From: Streptoalloteichus tenebrarius
GTDB lineage: Bacteria > Actinomycetota > Actinomycetes > Mycobacteriales > Pseudonocardiaceae
Assembly (NCBI RefSeq): GCF_024171885.1
Contig: NZ_JAMTCP010000019.1
Coordinates: 1 to 64,000, forward strand
DNA length: 64,000 nt
Reading direction: 5' to 3'
Positions within the stretch are counted from its first letter, which is position 1. Each line of letters starts with the position of its first letter. Made by a program: the position numbers and the translations under genes. Shown here piece after piece: positions 8,531-21,908 of this stretch. The notes under the pieces are model-generated. The model ran no database searches and had not been told where the DNA came from. It worked only from the letters and a program-made list of their open reading frames with translations.

Positions 8531-10132
8531 TCAGCGGCGGCAGGTGGCGCCGTCCGCGGGGAGCTGGAGGTCGACGAGGTAGCGGGTCACCGCGTCGTCC
8601 ACGCAGCGCACGCCCTGGAGGAAGACCGTGTGGCCCTCGCCCTCGTGCGTGAGGAGCCGGGCGTGCAGCGCCTTCGCCAGGTCGACCCCCGCCTGGTACG
8701 GGGTGGCCGGGTCGCCGGTGGTGGAGATCACCACGGTGTCGGGCAGGCCGTCGACCTTCGGCTGGTGCGGCTGGCTCGTCGGCGGGACCGGCCAGAACGC
8801 GCACGCGTCGAGGGCGCCGGACGCCCCGCGTCCGTCGTCGAGGAAGGGCGCGGCCTCGCGGTAGCGCCGGTCGGCTTCCTTCCGCACGTTCCTGTCGACC
8901 AGGCGGGGGTCGTCCACGCAGCGCACCGCCGTGAACGCGTCCATGGTGGTGGAGTACCGGCCGTCGGAGCCCCGCCCGTAGTAGACGTCGGCGAAGGCCA
9001 TCAGCTCGGTGCCCCTCCCCTCCGCGAGCTGACGCAGCGCGTGGTCGAGCGTCTTCCAGTACGACTCGGCGTACAGGGCCTGGATCACCGCGGTGGTGGC
9101 GTCGCCGTAGGACAGCTTCCGGCCCCCGTCGACCGGCGCGGGGTGGTCGACGAGGGGGTCGACGAGCCGGCGGAAGGCGGGCACCGCCCGCGCGGGGTCG
9201 TTGCCCAGCGCGCACTGCGGCTGCTGCGCGCACCACGTCGCGAACGCGGTGAAGGCCCGTTGGAAGCCGGCGCCCTGCGCGACCAGTTCGGCGACCGGGT
9301 CCTGGGCGGGCGCGACCGCGCCGTCGAGCACCATCGCCCGCACGTTCGTCGGGAACGCCTCCGCGTAGGCCGTGCCGATCCGCGTGCCGTACGAGTAGCC
9401 GAGGTAGGTGAGCTTCGGGTCGCCGAGCGCGGAGCGCAGGACGTCGAGGTCCTTGGCCACGTCCCTGGTGCCCATGGTGGCGAGTAGGTCCCTGCCCGCC
9501 CGTTCGGCGCACTTGCCCACGTAGTCGCGTTCCTCGTTCTCGGTCTGCTCCACGCCCCGCGGCGAGGTGTCGACGTCGTTGTCCAGCCGCTCGGCGTCCC
9601 GCTCCTGGTCGGTCAGGCACCGCACCTGCGGCTCGCTCGCCCCGACGCCCCTCGGGTCGAAGCCCACCAGGTCCATCCGCCGTCCCAGCTCGGTGCCGGA
9701 CACGGTCCGCGCGAGGTTCGCCGCGGTGCTCATCCCGGAGGCGCCGGGGCCGCCGGGGTTGAGCACGAGGGAGCCGACGCGCGCGCCCTGGTCCTCGGCG
9801 GGGCGGCGGAGCAGGCCGAGGGTGATGGTCCGGCCTCCCGGGTCGCCGTAGTCGAGTGGCACGGTGAGCCGGGCGCACTCCAGGCCGGGCTTGCGGAAGG
9901 CGTCGCGGTCCTCGGCGGTGGTGGCGAAGCTCTCACACGCGCCCCAGGTCAGCGGCTGTCCGTAGAACCGCTCCAGACCGGAGGGCACCGGACCGCTGGG
10001 TCCCCTGGTCTCGGTGCGCGCGGGTGTCGGGCTCTGGTCGGGGTTTTCCGAGGTGCAGGCCGCGGTGGCCGCCACCAGGGCCGCCGCGACGACGGCGGCG
10101 GCCGGTCGGGTCAGTCGGGGCACGCCAGGCAT
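8531..10132 (-). CDS. Secreted S33-family (TAP-like) alpha/beta-hydrolase peptidase, lipoprotein (paralogue)
   Basis: 533 residues from ATG at 10132. The signal peptide ends at ALVAATAAC (lipobox Cys26). The catalytic elbow is GYSYGTRIGTAYAEAFPTNV near residue 245, with LVLNPGGPGASG as oxyanion region, STTGDPATPYQAG, and terminal histidine in HEGEGHTVFLQ. It shares long identical blocks with the downstream copy (for example VGFDPRGVGASEPQVRCLTD), showing a tandem duplication. The family cleaves N-terminal peptides or ester-like bonds outside the membrane. The arrangement matches Rv2224c-Rv2223c beside glnA2. An upstream extension of the frame is shadow sequence inside the divergent nadE gene. 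Confidence 0.9.
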   Translation of the reverse strand: MPGVPRLTRPAAAVVAAALVAATAACTSENPDQSPTPARTETRGPSGPVPSGLERFYGQPLTWGACESFATTAEDRDAFRKPGLECARLTVPLDYGDPGGRTITLGLLRRPAEDQGARVGSLVLNPGGPGASGMSTAANLARTVSGTELGRRMDLVGFDPRGVGASEPQVRCLTDQERDAERLDNDVDTSPRGVEQTENEERDYVGKCAERAGRDLLATMGTRDVAKDLDVLRSALGDPKLTYLGYSYGTRIGTAYAEAFPTNVRAMVLDGAVAPAQDPVAELVAQGAGFQRAFTAFATWCAQQPQCALGNDPARAVPAFRRLVDPLVDHPAPVDGGRKLSYGDATTAVIQALYAESYWKTLDHALRQLAEGRGTELMAFADVYYGRGSDGRYSTTMDAFTAVRCVDDPRLVDRNVRKEADRRYREAAPFLDDGRGASGALDACAFWPVPPTSQPHQPKVDGLPDTVVISTTGDPATPYQAGVDLAKALHARLLTHEGEGHTVFLQGVRCVDDAVTRYLVDLQLPADGATCRR

Positions 10133-10207
10133 CGTGCCAGCAGGGACGGGGCGGATCTGGCGCACACGGGGGCACCGGAGTGTCGGGTTGTGCGCGATGA
10201 TGAGGAC

Positions 10208-11932
10208 ATGCCCCAGCTTCGCCTCGCCCTTGCGCAGGTCGACGCGTGCGTCGGCGACCTCGCCGGCAACGCCGACCTCGTCGTCGAGTGGACCAGGAAG
10301 GCGGTCCAGTCCGGCGCGCACCTGGTCGCGTTCCCCGAGATGGTGCTCACCGGCTACCCGGTGGAGGACCTGGCGCTGCGGGAGTCGTTCGCGGCCGCGT
10401 CCCGGCGCACGCTCGACGGGCTGGCCGGCCGGCTGGTCGACGCGGGCTGCGCCGACGCCGTGGTGGTGGTCGGCTACCTGGACCGGGACGCGGCGGGGCC
10501 GCGCAACACCGCCGCCGTGCTGCACGGCGGCCGGGTGGTGGCCCGCTACCACAAGCACCACCTGCCCAACTACGGCGTGTTCGACGAGTTCCGGTACTTC
10601 GTGCCGGGCGACGAGCTGCCGATCGTGCGGGCGCACGGCGTGGACGTGGGCGTGGTGATCTGCGAGGACATCTGGCAGGACGGCGGGCCGATCGCCGCGC
10701 TCGGCGAGGCCGGGGTGGACCTGGTGCTGTGCGTCAACGGGTCGCCGTACGAGCGCAGCAAGGACGACGTGCGGCGCGAGCTGGTGGCGCGGCGCGCCGC
10801 CGAGGCGGGGGCGCCGATCGCGTACGTGAACCTGGTGGGCGGGCAGGACGAGCTGGTCTTCGACGGCGACTCGCTGGTGATGACCGCCGGCGGCGAGCTG
10901 CTGGCGCGCGCCCCGCAGTTCGTCGAGCACCTGCTCGTGCTGGACGTGGACCTCCCGGCCGGCGGGCACGGCCGCGACGGCCGGGTCGGCGGGTTCGACG
11001 TGCGTCGGGTGGTGGTGTCGGAGGAGCCGCTGCCGGCCTACGAGCCGCTGCCGGCGCCGCCGGTCGCCGAGCCGCTGTCCGACGAGGCCGAGGTGTGGTC
11101 CGCGCTGGTCACCGGCCTGCGGGACTACGTGCAGAAGAACGGCTTCAAGTCGGTGGTCCTCGGGTTGTCCGGTGGCATCGACTCCGCCGTGGTCGCGGCG
11201 CTGGCGGTCGACGCGGTGGGCGCGGACGCGGTGCACGGCGTCTCCATGCCCTCCCAGTACTCCTCGGAGCACTCGCGGGGCGACGCCGCCGAGCTGGCCA
11301 GGCGGACCGGCCTGCACTTCCAGGTGCAGCCGATCGCCGACCAGGTCAGGGCGTTCGTCGAGCAGCTCGGCCTGACCGGGCTGGCCGAGGAGAACATCCA
11401 GGCGCGGTGCCGGGGCATGACGTTGATGGCGCTGTCCAACCAGCACGGGCACCTGGTGTTGGCGACCGGCAACAAGACCGAGTTGGCCGTGGGCTACTCG
11501 ACGATCTACGGCGACGCGGTCGGCGGGTACGCCCCGATCAAGGACGTGCCCAAGACGCTGGTCTGGCAGTTGGCCCGGTGGCGCAACGCCGAGGCGGAGA
11601 AGCACGGCGAGGCGCCGCCGATCCCGGAGAACTCGATCACCAAGCCGCCGTCGGCGGAGCTGCGGCCCGGTCAGCTCGACACCGACTCGCTGCCGGACTA
11701 CGCGTTGCTCGACGACGTGCTGGACGACTACGTCGAGGGCGACCGGGGCTACGCGGACCTGCTGGAGGCCGGGTTCGCGCCGGAGCTGGTGGAACGCGTG
11801 CTGCGCATGGTGGACCTGGCCGAGTACAAGCGGCGGCAGTACCCGCCGGGCCCGAAGATCACGTTCAAGGCGTTCGGCAGGGACCGGCGGCTGCCGATCA
11901 CCAACGCGTGGCGCGAGCACGAGGTGCGCTGA
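10208..11932 (+). CDS. nadE: Glutamine-dependent NAD+ synthetase
   Basis: 574 residues with two domains. Residues 1-270 are a nitrilase-type glutaminase: catalytic Glu in FPEMVLTGYP (about 46), Lys in RYHKHHLPNYGVFDEF, and nucleophile Cys152 in VGVVICEDIWQ. Residues 290-574 are the synthetase with the PP-loop VLGLSGGIDSAVVAALAVDA near 320 and NKTELAVGYSTIYGDAVGGY. It amidates deamido-NAD+ using ammonia from glutamine, the last step of NAD synthesis, in the cytoplasm. Start: ATG at 10208 with TGAGGA 5 bp upstream. It is divergent from the peptidase pair (75 bp between starts) and ends in a 12-bp hairpin. Confidence 0.96.
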   Translation: MPQLRLALAQVDACVGDLAGNADLVVEWTRKAVQSGAHLVAFPEMVLTGYPVEDLALRESFAAASRRTLDGLAGRLVDAGCADAVVVVGYLDRDAAGPRNTAAVLHGGRVVARYHKHHLPNYGVFDEFRYFVPGDELPIVRAHGVDVGVVICEDIWQDGGPIAALGEAGVDLVLCVNGSPYERSKDDVRRELVARRAAEAGAPIAYVNLVGGQDELVFDGDSLVMTAGGELLARAPQFVEHLLVLDVDLPAGGHGRDGRVGGFDVRRVVVSEEPLPAYEPLPAPPVAEPLSDEAEVWSALVTGLRDYVQKNGFKSVVLGLSGGIDSAVVAALAVDAVGADAVHGVSMPSQYSSEHSRGDAAELARRTGLHFQVQPIADQVRAFVEQLGLTGLAEENIQARCRGMTLMALSNQHGHLVLATGNKTELAVGYSTIYGDAVGGYAPIKDVPKTLVWQLARWRNAEAEKHGEAPPIPENSITKPPSAELRPGQLDTDSLPDYALLDDVLDDYVEGDRGYADLLEAGFAPELVERVLRMVDLAEYKRRQYPPGPKITFKAFGRDRRLPITNAWREHEVR

Positions 11933-11963
11933 CCGGGTCGGCCGCCTCGACGAGCGCGTGACA

Positions 11964-11994
11964 CGGCGCCGACCCGTCCACTGGGTCGGCGCCG
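11964..11994 (+). terminator. Terminator of nadE
   Basis: A 12-bp perfect stem, CGGCGCCGACCC / GGGTCGGCGCCG, with a 7-nt loop, 31 bp after the stop. A second imperfect hairpin (TTCCTGC ... GCAGGAA, about 12000-12050) follows and may serve the convergent DUF998 gene. Confidence 0.75.
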
Positions 11995-12141
11995 CGTCGT
12001 TTCCTGCTGCCTCCGGGCTTCGCCGCACCTGCGGCAGGGGGCAGGAAGCGGTACGGGTCCGGCTGCGCGAACCACGCTCACATTCGGTCTGGCCAGGGCA
12101 CGTCCACGCAGATCCACTCTGGTCCGTTCCGGCGACGGCGC

Positions 12142-12824
12142 TCAGCGGCCTGGTGTGGGCATGGAGTCGCCCTTCCGCTCCTGGAGTCGTTCCGGCTGCG
12201 GGCCGCGCCGCGTGAGGCAGGCGCTCGCGCCGACGGCGAGGCCGACCGCGACCGCCGCGAGCTGCACGCGTTGCACCAGGCCGACCCACGCGGTCTCCTG
12301 GAGCGCCACGGAGAGCACGCCGGTGGCGAGCAGCGTCGCCAGGACGAGACGGAACGCGAGACGGCGCGGTCCCCGCGTTCTCCGTTCGGCGGCGAACGCG
12401 GCGGCCACCGAGGCGAGGAAGGCCAGCACGCTGAGCCACCCGTGCGCGGAGTGCACTGTGGACAGTTCCCCTGCCCGCTCGGCGGCTCGGCAGGCCTCGT
12501 CCCGGGAGACGGCGCAGTCGAGGGGAGCCAGGGCGACGCCCACTGTGGACGCGCCGAGCGCGGCGAGGCCGCCCACGAGAAGCCGTCCGAAGCGGTCAGG
12601 GCCGATACCCGACAACGCCGCCGCGGCGCAGCACAGCAGCACCCCGGACAGCACGTCCGGGAGCCGGAAGAACCAGCGGTGGGGCTGGTCCTCGGCGCTG
12701 TGCTCGCTGACGTAACTGGCCGTGGGCGACAGCTCGACCGGCAGGGCGAACTCCGCGAGCCAGTTCGAGTAGAGCGGGACCGCCGACACCAACAACAGAC
12801 CGGGAAGCAGGCGCGGCCGGCTGG

Positions 12825-12828
<4 letters not shown>
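12142..12828 (-). CDS. DUF998-type integral membrane protein
   Basis: 228 residues with about six hydrophobic segments (for example LLPGLLLVSAVPLYSNW, LVGGLAALGASTVGVALAPL, LVLATLLATGVLSVAL). Features typical of DUF998 include an early YVSEHSA and the loop DCAVSRDEACRAAERAG, with a histidine in VHSAHGWLSVLA. The function of the family is not established. GTG at 12828 overlaps the lysX stop as GTGA, so translation is coupled to lysX. A role beside lysyl-lipid synthesis in envelope charge or stress is possible but is only inference from position. Confidence 0.8.
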
Positions 12829-16310
<3,482 letters not shown>

Positions 16311-16364
16311 CGGCCCGGATCGTCCGTCACGCGTAACGTCGACACCGCTGTGCGGACAGAATCG

Positions 16365-17255
16365 ATGATTTCATCGGGCTCAGGAGAGGTGCACACGGTG
16401 CGCCACGGGCGGCCGGGCGCGCCGCCGGTGCTGTTGGCCTGCGGGATGGGCGGCGCCTGCTTCGACTGGTCGCTGGTGACGCGGCTGCTCGCCGGCCCGG
16501 CCGCCGTGACGGTCGCCTTCGACCGGCCGGGGACCGGGCACAGCGCGCCCACGTCGACGCCTCCCGGGCTGCGCAGGGAGATCGACGTGCTCGACGCCGT
16601 GCTGGACGCGGCGGTCGGCTCGTCCGTCGATTCGTCCGTCGGCTCGTCCGTCGATTCGGCCCCGGCCGTGCTGGTCGGGCATTCCGTCGCGGCGTTGCAC
16701 GTCGAGGCGTACGCGCGGGTCCATCCGCACCGGGTCCGGGGGCTGGTGTTGGTGGACCCCAGCACGGAACCGCCGGGCGCGGAGCGGCCACGGGACCGGT
16801 TCGCCCCGGTCGCCCGACTCCTGCTGCGGACGCCCTCGCCGCCCCCGGCGCTGGCCCGGTGGCTCGGGCCGGCCTGTCGTCGGGTGATGGTGCGGCTCGG
16901 CTCGTGGACCGGGCGCGAGACGGCGACACGGGACGAGGTCGCCGAGGTGTACTCGCGTCCGGACGTGCTGCGCGCGCTGGTGGCCGAGAACGCCGCCTAC
17001 GACGAGCTGGTCACCGAGGTCGAGCGGCTCCGGGACGAGCACCCCCTGCCCGAGGTCCCCCTGGTGGTGCTGACCGCGCGGGAGGCGTTGGGCGGGCCGC
17101 GCCAGGCGCGGATGATCCTCGGCGCGCACGACGCGCTCGCCCGGATGTCGCCCCGGGGCGAACGGGTCCTGGTGCCGGGCAGCGGTCACCTGATGGCGGC
17201 GGACCGACCGGACGCGGTCGCGTTGGCGGTGCGGCGGGTGCTCGACGGGACGTGA
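16365..17255 (+). CDS. Alpha/beta-hydrolase
   Basis: About 296 residues. It shows the fold's HGRPGAPPVLLACGMGG oxyanion region, AFDRPGTGHSAP, nucleophile elbow VLVGHSVAA, and terminal GSGHLMAADRPDAV with the catalytic histidine. The substrate is unknown. ATG at 16365 is given; GTG at 16398 is an attractive alternative because GGAGAGG lies 8 bp before it and the conserved fold starts right there. A 24-bp direct repeat inside the gene (16614-16661) duplicates eight residues in a loop before the nucleophile. Two hairpins follow the stop. Confidence 0.8.
   Translation: MISSGSGEVHTVRHGRPGAPPVLLACGMGGACFDWSLVTRLLAGPAAVTVAFDRPGTGHSAPTSTPPGLRREIDVLDAVLDAAVGSSVDSSVGSSVDSAPAVLVGHSVAALHVEAYARVHPHRVRGLVLVDPSTEPPGAERPRDRFAPVARLLLRTPSPPPALARWLGPACRRVMVRLGSWTGRETATRDEVAEVYSRPDVLRALVAENAAYDELVTEVERLRDEHPLPEVPLVVLTAREALGGPRQARMILGAHDALARMSPRGERVLVPGSGHLMAADRPDAVALAVRRVLDGT
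16614..16661 (+). repeat. 24-bp direct repeat within the hydrolase gene
   Basis: Two adjacent 24-bp units beginning GTCGGCTCGTCCGTCGATTC differ at one base. They keep frame and encode repeated Ser/Val/Asp residues (GSSVDSSV), probably a surface loop. Confidence 0.8.
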
Positions 17256-17276
17256 ACCGCGTGCTCCCCGCCAAGC

Positions 17277-17300
17277 CCGTGATCCAGACGCGGATCACGG
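17277..17300 (+). terminator. Terminator of the hydrolase gene
   Basis: Perfect 9-bp stem CCGTGATCC / GGATCACGG, loop AGACGC, 21 bp after the stop codon. Confidence 0.65.
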
Positions 17301-17344
17301 GCGCCACGGGAGCCCCGTGGTCCGCCGATCCGACCGGGCCGAGG

Positions 17345-17381
17345 CGACGCGTCCCAGCCCGTCGCGGGCTCGGACGCGTCG
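17345..17381. terminator. Second hairpin between convergent genes
   Basis: Two-part stem: CGACGCGTC / GACGCGTCG outside and AGCCCG / CGGGCT inside, separated by 2-nt internal bulges. It lies between the hydrolase (plus) and the beta-trefoil gene (minus) and may end transcription from either side. Confidence 0.5.
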
Positions 17382-17440
17382 TCAACCTCATCAGGCGGGT
17401 CGTCAGGCTCGTCGCGGACCCACCGCAGGCGGCGCCGGGG

Positions 17441-17986
17441 TCAGAGGAACGTCTCCGCCGGACCGATCGAGTCCGCACGCGCCCTGAGGGTCGCGACGGT
17501 GTTGAACGGCCAGCTCAACTCCACGGTCACGTACTTGCCGTTGGCGGCCCTGAGGGCGAAGCGGCCGTTGGCGAGTGGGACCCGTTGGTACCTCTCCCAT
17601 GGCCCGACGCCGTCGGCGCGGGCCCGCAGCGTGCCGTTGGTGTTGAACGGCCAGTCCAGCTCGGCGCTGACGTACCTGCCGTTCGCCGTCGACCGGAAGG
17701 CGTAGGTGTCGCCGCCGAGCGCGACCATGTCGAAGCCGGTCCGGTCGTCGACGCCGTCGTTGCGGGCGCGCAGGGTCCCGTTGGTGTTGAACGGCCAGTC
17801 CAGTTCCGGGACCACGTACTTCCCGTTGGCCTCCGAACGGAGAGTCACCACGCCCTCCACGGGTGGAGTGCGCGGAGCGGGCGGGGTGGCCGTCGCGGAC
17901 GGGGCCAGGGTGAGCAGGGCCAGGACCGCGAGCAGGGCGCCGAACGCAGCCCTGGACCCGGCCGGCCGGGGTCGTCTGCTGGTCAT
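17441..17986 (-). CDS. Small secreted beta-trefoil (fascin-like) protein
   Basis: 181 residues with a Sec signal (AFGALLAVLALLTLAPSATA) and then three consecutive repeats of about 45 residues. Each contains NGKYV or NGRYV, an ELDWPFNT or ELSWPFNT block, and a LRAR element. Three such repeats make one complete beta-trefoil of the fascin/actin-crosslinking type, which in bacteria commonly binds sugars or polymers. There is no catalytic domain, so a secreted lectin-like or adhesive role is inferred. The near-identity of repeats 1 and 2 (DWPFNTNGTLRAR in both) suggests recent internal duplication or strong constraint. Monocistronic, convergent with the hydrolase. Confidence 0.75.
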   Translation of the reverse strand: MTSRRPRPAGSRAAFGALLAVLALLTLAPSATATPPAPRTPPVEGVVTLRSEANGKYVVPELDWPFNTNGTLRARNDGVDDRTGFDMVALGGDTYAFRSTANGRYVSAELDWPFNTNGTLRARADGVGPWERYQRVPLANGRFALRAANGKYVTVELSWPFNTVATLRARADSIGPAETFL

Positions 17987-18247
17987 CGTGTCCCTCGGGG
18001 TCGGGGGGCAGCCCGCGCGCCGACGCTAGCCGGCGACGGCGACCGGACCGCCCGTCGTGACAGGTCACCGACAGGGCGGCCGGCCGCACGACACGGGCAC
18101 CGGGTGAGCCGCACGACGCGGACCACTCGGCCGGGTGGTTTCCCACTCGACGGTGTCGAACTGGCGCCGCGTCGGCGGATACGGTCACCGGGGTTCGGCC
18201 CCAATCCCCGCCGAAGGGGCACGGCAGAGGCACGGAAGGGTCACGCG

Positions 18248-18511
18248 ATGGGCGTCACCGGCGACGAGGTCCGCCACGCGACCTTCACCACGACCGGCTT
18301 CGGCACTCGGGGCTACCGGGAGCGCGAGGTCGTCGCCTTCCTCTCCCGCGTCGCCGACACCCTCGACGGGCACGGCGACGTGACCGCGACGGAGGTGCGG
18401 AACGTCGAGTTCCGCAGCACCCTCGGCCGGGGCGGCTTCGCGGAGGACGAGGTCGACGCGCTGCTGGACCGGATCGAGCGCGAGCTGCGGGAGCGCGAGG
18501 ACCGCGCCTGA
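18248..18511 (+). CDS. Small DivIVA-domain-like protein
   Basis: 87 residues with two successive DivIVA-like half repeats: VRHATFTTTGFGTRGYRERE then VVAFLSRVADTL, and VRNVEFRSTLGRGGFAEDEV then DALLDRIEREL. Actinobacterial proteins with this repeat are small cytoplasmic relatives of Wag31/DivIVA; they lack its long coiled coil, and a cell-pole or division role is only presumed. ATG at 18248. No operon partner: panB begins 185 bp downstream. Confidence 0.75.
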   Translation: MGVTGDEVRHATFTTTGFGTRGYREREVVAFLSRVADTLDGHGDVTATEVRNVEFRSTLGRGGFAEDEVDALLDRIERELREREDRA

Positions 18512-18696
18512 GCCGCGCGTCCGGGAGCTGGGCCGATCCCGCGCCGGAGCCGGGAAGCGACCGCGGGCGCGGGCGCCTGTGAAGCTGATCGCACCCGCGG
18601 TGTCGCCTGGTGGCACGCGTGTCAGGCTTTTCGGTGGACACCATCCGCACGACCCGGGGACCCGCCGAGCGGGCCTCGAGGGAAGGACGGTCAACG

Positions 18697-19575
18697 ATGA
18701 CTGCTGTGCCCAACGCGCCCCAGGCCGAGGAGACCGCGCCCTACGCGGGCGGCGCCTCCGCCCCCTCCGCCGCGCCGAGGAAGCGGGTCCGCGTCCACCA
18801 CCTGCGGGAGCTCAAGGAGCGCGGCGAGCCGTGGCCCATGCTCACCGCCTACGACACCTTCTCCGCGAAGATCTTCGACGACGCCGGCATCCCGGTGCTG
18901 CTCGTCGGCGACTCCGCCGCGAACACCGTCTACGGCTACGACAGCACGGTGCCGGTGACCGTCGACGAGCTGGTGCCGCTGGTGCGGGCGGTCAGCCGGT
19001 CCGCGCGGCGGGCGCTGGTCGTCGCCGACCTGCCGTTCGGCTCGTACGAGGTCTCCACCGAGCAGGGCATGCTCAGCGCCATCCGCCTGATGAAGGAGGG
19101 CGGGGCCCACGCCGTGAAGCTGGAGGGCGGCCGGCGGTACGCGCCGCTGGTGGAGGCCCTGGTCGCCGCCGGCACACCGGTGATGGGCCACCTCGGTTTC
19201 ACGCCGCAGAGCGAGCACGTGCTCGGCGGGTACCGCGTCCAGGGCCGGGGCGCGGCAGCGGACGAGCTGGTCGAGGACGCGTTGGCGCTGGAGGCGGCGG
19301 GCGCGTTCGCGGTCGTGCTGGAGATGGTGCCGGCGGAGACGGCGAAGCGGATCACGGCCGAGCTGCGGGTCCCCACCGTCGGCATCGGCGCGGGCCCCGA
19401 CTGCGACGCCCAGGTGCTGGTCTGGCAGGACATGGCCGGGCTGAACCCGGGCAGGGCGCCGCGCTTCGTCAAGCGGTACGCCGACCTGGCCGGCGTGCTC
19501 GGCGCGGCGGCGGCCCAGTTCGGGGCCGAGGTGCGCTCGGGCGTGTTCCCCGGCCCGGAGCACGTCTTCCACTGA
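18697..19575 (+). CDS. panB: 3-methyl-2-oxobutanoate hydroxymethyltransferase
   Basis: 292 residues. It transfers a hydroxymethyl group from methylene-tetrahydrofolate to 2-oxoisovalerate, giving ketopantoate for pantothenate and CoA. Signature segments: [20 protein letters not shown], metal-binding [49 protein letters not shown] and [19 protein letters not shown]. The first 25 residues are an Ala/Pro-rich extension not needed for the barrel. Start ATG at 18697 with GGAAGGA 9 bp upstream. The gene stands alone; a near-perfect 15-bp-stem terminator follows at 19758. Confidence 0.96.
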   Translation: MTAVPNAPQAEETAPYAGGASAPSAAPRKRVRVHHLRELKERGEPWPMLTAYDTFSAKIFDDAGIPVLLVGDSAANTVYGYDSTVPVTVDELVPLVRAVSRSARRALVVADLPFGSYEVSTEQGMLSAIRLMKEGGAHAVKLEGGRRYAPLVEALVAAGTPVMGHLGFTPQSEHVLGGYRVQGRGAAADELVEDALALEAAGAFAVVLEMVPAETAKRITAELRVPTVGIGAGPDCDAQVLVWQDMAGLNPGRAPRFVKRYADLAGVLGAAAAQFGAEVRSGVFPGPEHVFH

Positions 19576-19661
19576 GCCCGGTTCCCCTGATCCTGGTTTC
19601 GCTGATCCTGGTTCCACTGATCCTGGTTTCGCTGGTCCCGGTTCCACTGGTCCCACGGGTG
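19572..19661. repeat. Degenerate 15-bp tandem repeat spanning the panB stop
   Basis: Six 15-bp units of the form CTGATCCTGGTTCCA; the first contains the panB TGA. Units 2 and 4 are identical and the rest drift toward the right. No gene is encoded. It is probably replication slippage, useful as a strain marker. Confidence 0.8.
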
Positions 19662-19880
19662 CCGCTGATTCCGCGGATTCCCCTGGTCCGGTGTCGCCGG
19701 CGGCTCCCCGGCCTGGTCAGGTCCTGTCCGGTCCGACCGGCGCACGGGTGACCTCACGGTGTGGGTGCGGAGCTTCTCCGCACCCACACCGCCGTCTCCC
19801 CGTCTCCCAACCACCCGTTGGTGTCGTGCCAGCGGTCATTCCAACGGTCGCCACACCGGCGGTCGCCACACCGGCGGTCG
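19576..19880. other. Intergenic region between panB and the convergent GST-like gene
   Basis: A 305-bp gap with no gene. It contains, left to right, a 15-bp tandem repeat, a strong bidirectional terminator and most of a second, unrelated 15-bp triplicate. Confidence 0.6.
19758..19790. terminator. Bidirectional terminator between panB and the GST-like gene
   Basis: Perfect 15-bp stem GGTGTGGGTGCGGAG / CTCCGCACCCACACC with loop CTT, placed between the convergent genes. Confidence 0.85.
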
Positions 19881-19890
19881 TCACACCGGC
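19846..19890. repeat. Three 15-bp direct repeats at the 3' end of the GST-like gene
   Basis: Three units of GGTCGCCACACCGGC, the third with one change. The last unit carries the stop codon of the minus-strand gene. Confidence 0.85.
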
Positions 19891-20858
19891 GGGGTCTCCT
19901 CACCGAAGGGCCGGCCGCCGAGCGCCTCCCGTCCGTGCGGGGTGTGCCAGCCGCTCGGGTCCGGCCCCAGCGGCACGACGCGGTTCGGGTTGAGCTGCTC
20001 GTGCGTGCCGTAGTAGTGCCGCTTGATGTGGTCGAAGTCGACCGTGTCGCCGAACCCCGGGGTCTGGAACAGGTCGCGCGCGTAGGCCCACAGCACCGGC
20101 ATCTCGGTCAGCTTCTGCCGGTTGCACTTGAAGTGGCCGTGGTAGACGGCGTCGAAGCGGACGAGCGTGGTGAACAGCCGCACGTCGGCCTCGGTGATCG
20201 TGTCGCCGACCAGGTAGCGCTGGTGCGCCAGGCGCTCCGACAACGCGTCCAGCCGGTCGAACAACGCGTGGTACGCCCGTTCGTACGCCTCCTGCGAGGT
20301 GGCGAAGCCGCAGCGGTACACCCCGTTGTTGACGTCGCGGAACACGTCGGCGTTGACGGCGTCGATCTCCGCGCGCAGGTGCTCCGGATACAGGTCCGGA
20401 GCGCCGGGGCGGTGCAGCGCCCGCCACTCCGTGGCCAGGTCGAGGGTGATGCGCGGGTAGTCGTTGCTGACCACCCGGCCGCTGCGGGTGTCGATCAGCG
20501 AGGGCACGGTGACCCGCCCGGTGTAGTCCGGGTCGGTGGCGCGGTAGGCCTCGGCGAGGAACCCGATGCCCAGGACCGGGTCCCTGCCGTCCCGGTCCAG
20601 GGTGAACCGCCAGCCGCGCTCGTCGCGGACCGGGTCCACGACGGCCAGCGACAGCGCGTCCTCCAGCCCGAGGAGCCGGCGCACGATGACCGACCGGTGG
20701 GCCCACGGACAGGCCAGCGACACCACCAGCCGGTAGCGGCCGGGTTCCACCGGCCACCCGGACGAGCCGTCCGCCGTGACCCGGTCGGTGAACCGGTTGG
20801 GCTGGCGGACGAACTCCCCCCTGGTGGACGTCTCGCGCGCGAACTGGGGTCGGCTCAT
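19881..20858 (-). CDS. Glutathionyl-hydroquinone reductase-like (Xi-class GST) protein
   Basis: 325 residues. The N-terminal thioredoxin-like fold has the catalytic CPWAH (VSLACPWAHRSVIVRRLLGL), then VPSLIDTRSGRVVSNDYPRI, and an all-alpha C-terminal domain with NNGVYRCGFATSQEAYERAY and YLVGDTITEADVRLFTTLVR. Xi-class enzymes reductively remove glutathione from hydroquinone conjugates. Actinobacteria usually use mycothiol, so the physiological thiol may differ. ATG at 20856-20858. It diverges from the proline iminopeptidase gene and converges with panB. Confidence 0.9.
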   Translation of the reverse strand: MSRPQFARETSTRGEFVRQPNRFTDRVTADGSSGWPVEPGRYRLVVSLACPWAHRSVIVRRLLGLEDALSLAVVDPVRDERGWRFTLDRDGRDPVLGIGFLAEAYRATDPDYTGRVTVPSLIDTRSGRVVSNDYPRITLDLATEWRALHRPGAPDLYPEHLRAEIDAVNADVFRDVNNGVYRCGFATSQEAYERAYHALFDRLDALSERLAHQRYLVGDTITEADVRLFTTLVRFDAVYHGHFKCNRQKLTEMPVLWAYARDLFQTPGFGDTVDFDHIKRHYYGTHEQLNPNRVVPLGPDPSGWHTPHGREALGGRPFGEETPPV

Positions 20859-20871
20859 GCCCGCACCGTAG

Positions 20872-21870
<999 letters not shown>

Positions 21871-21908
21871 GACGGCGGCGACCTCGTCGCGGCGCGACCA
21901 CGGGGCGG

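Noticed and set aside
10133..12439. Upstream in-frame extension of the S33 peptidase
   Set aside because: It lies opposite nadE, whose motifs are complete, and the signal peptide begins at 10132.
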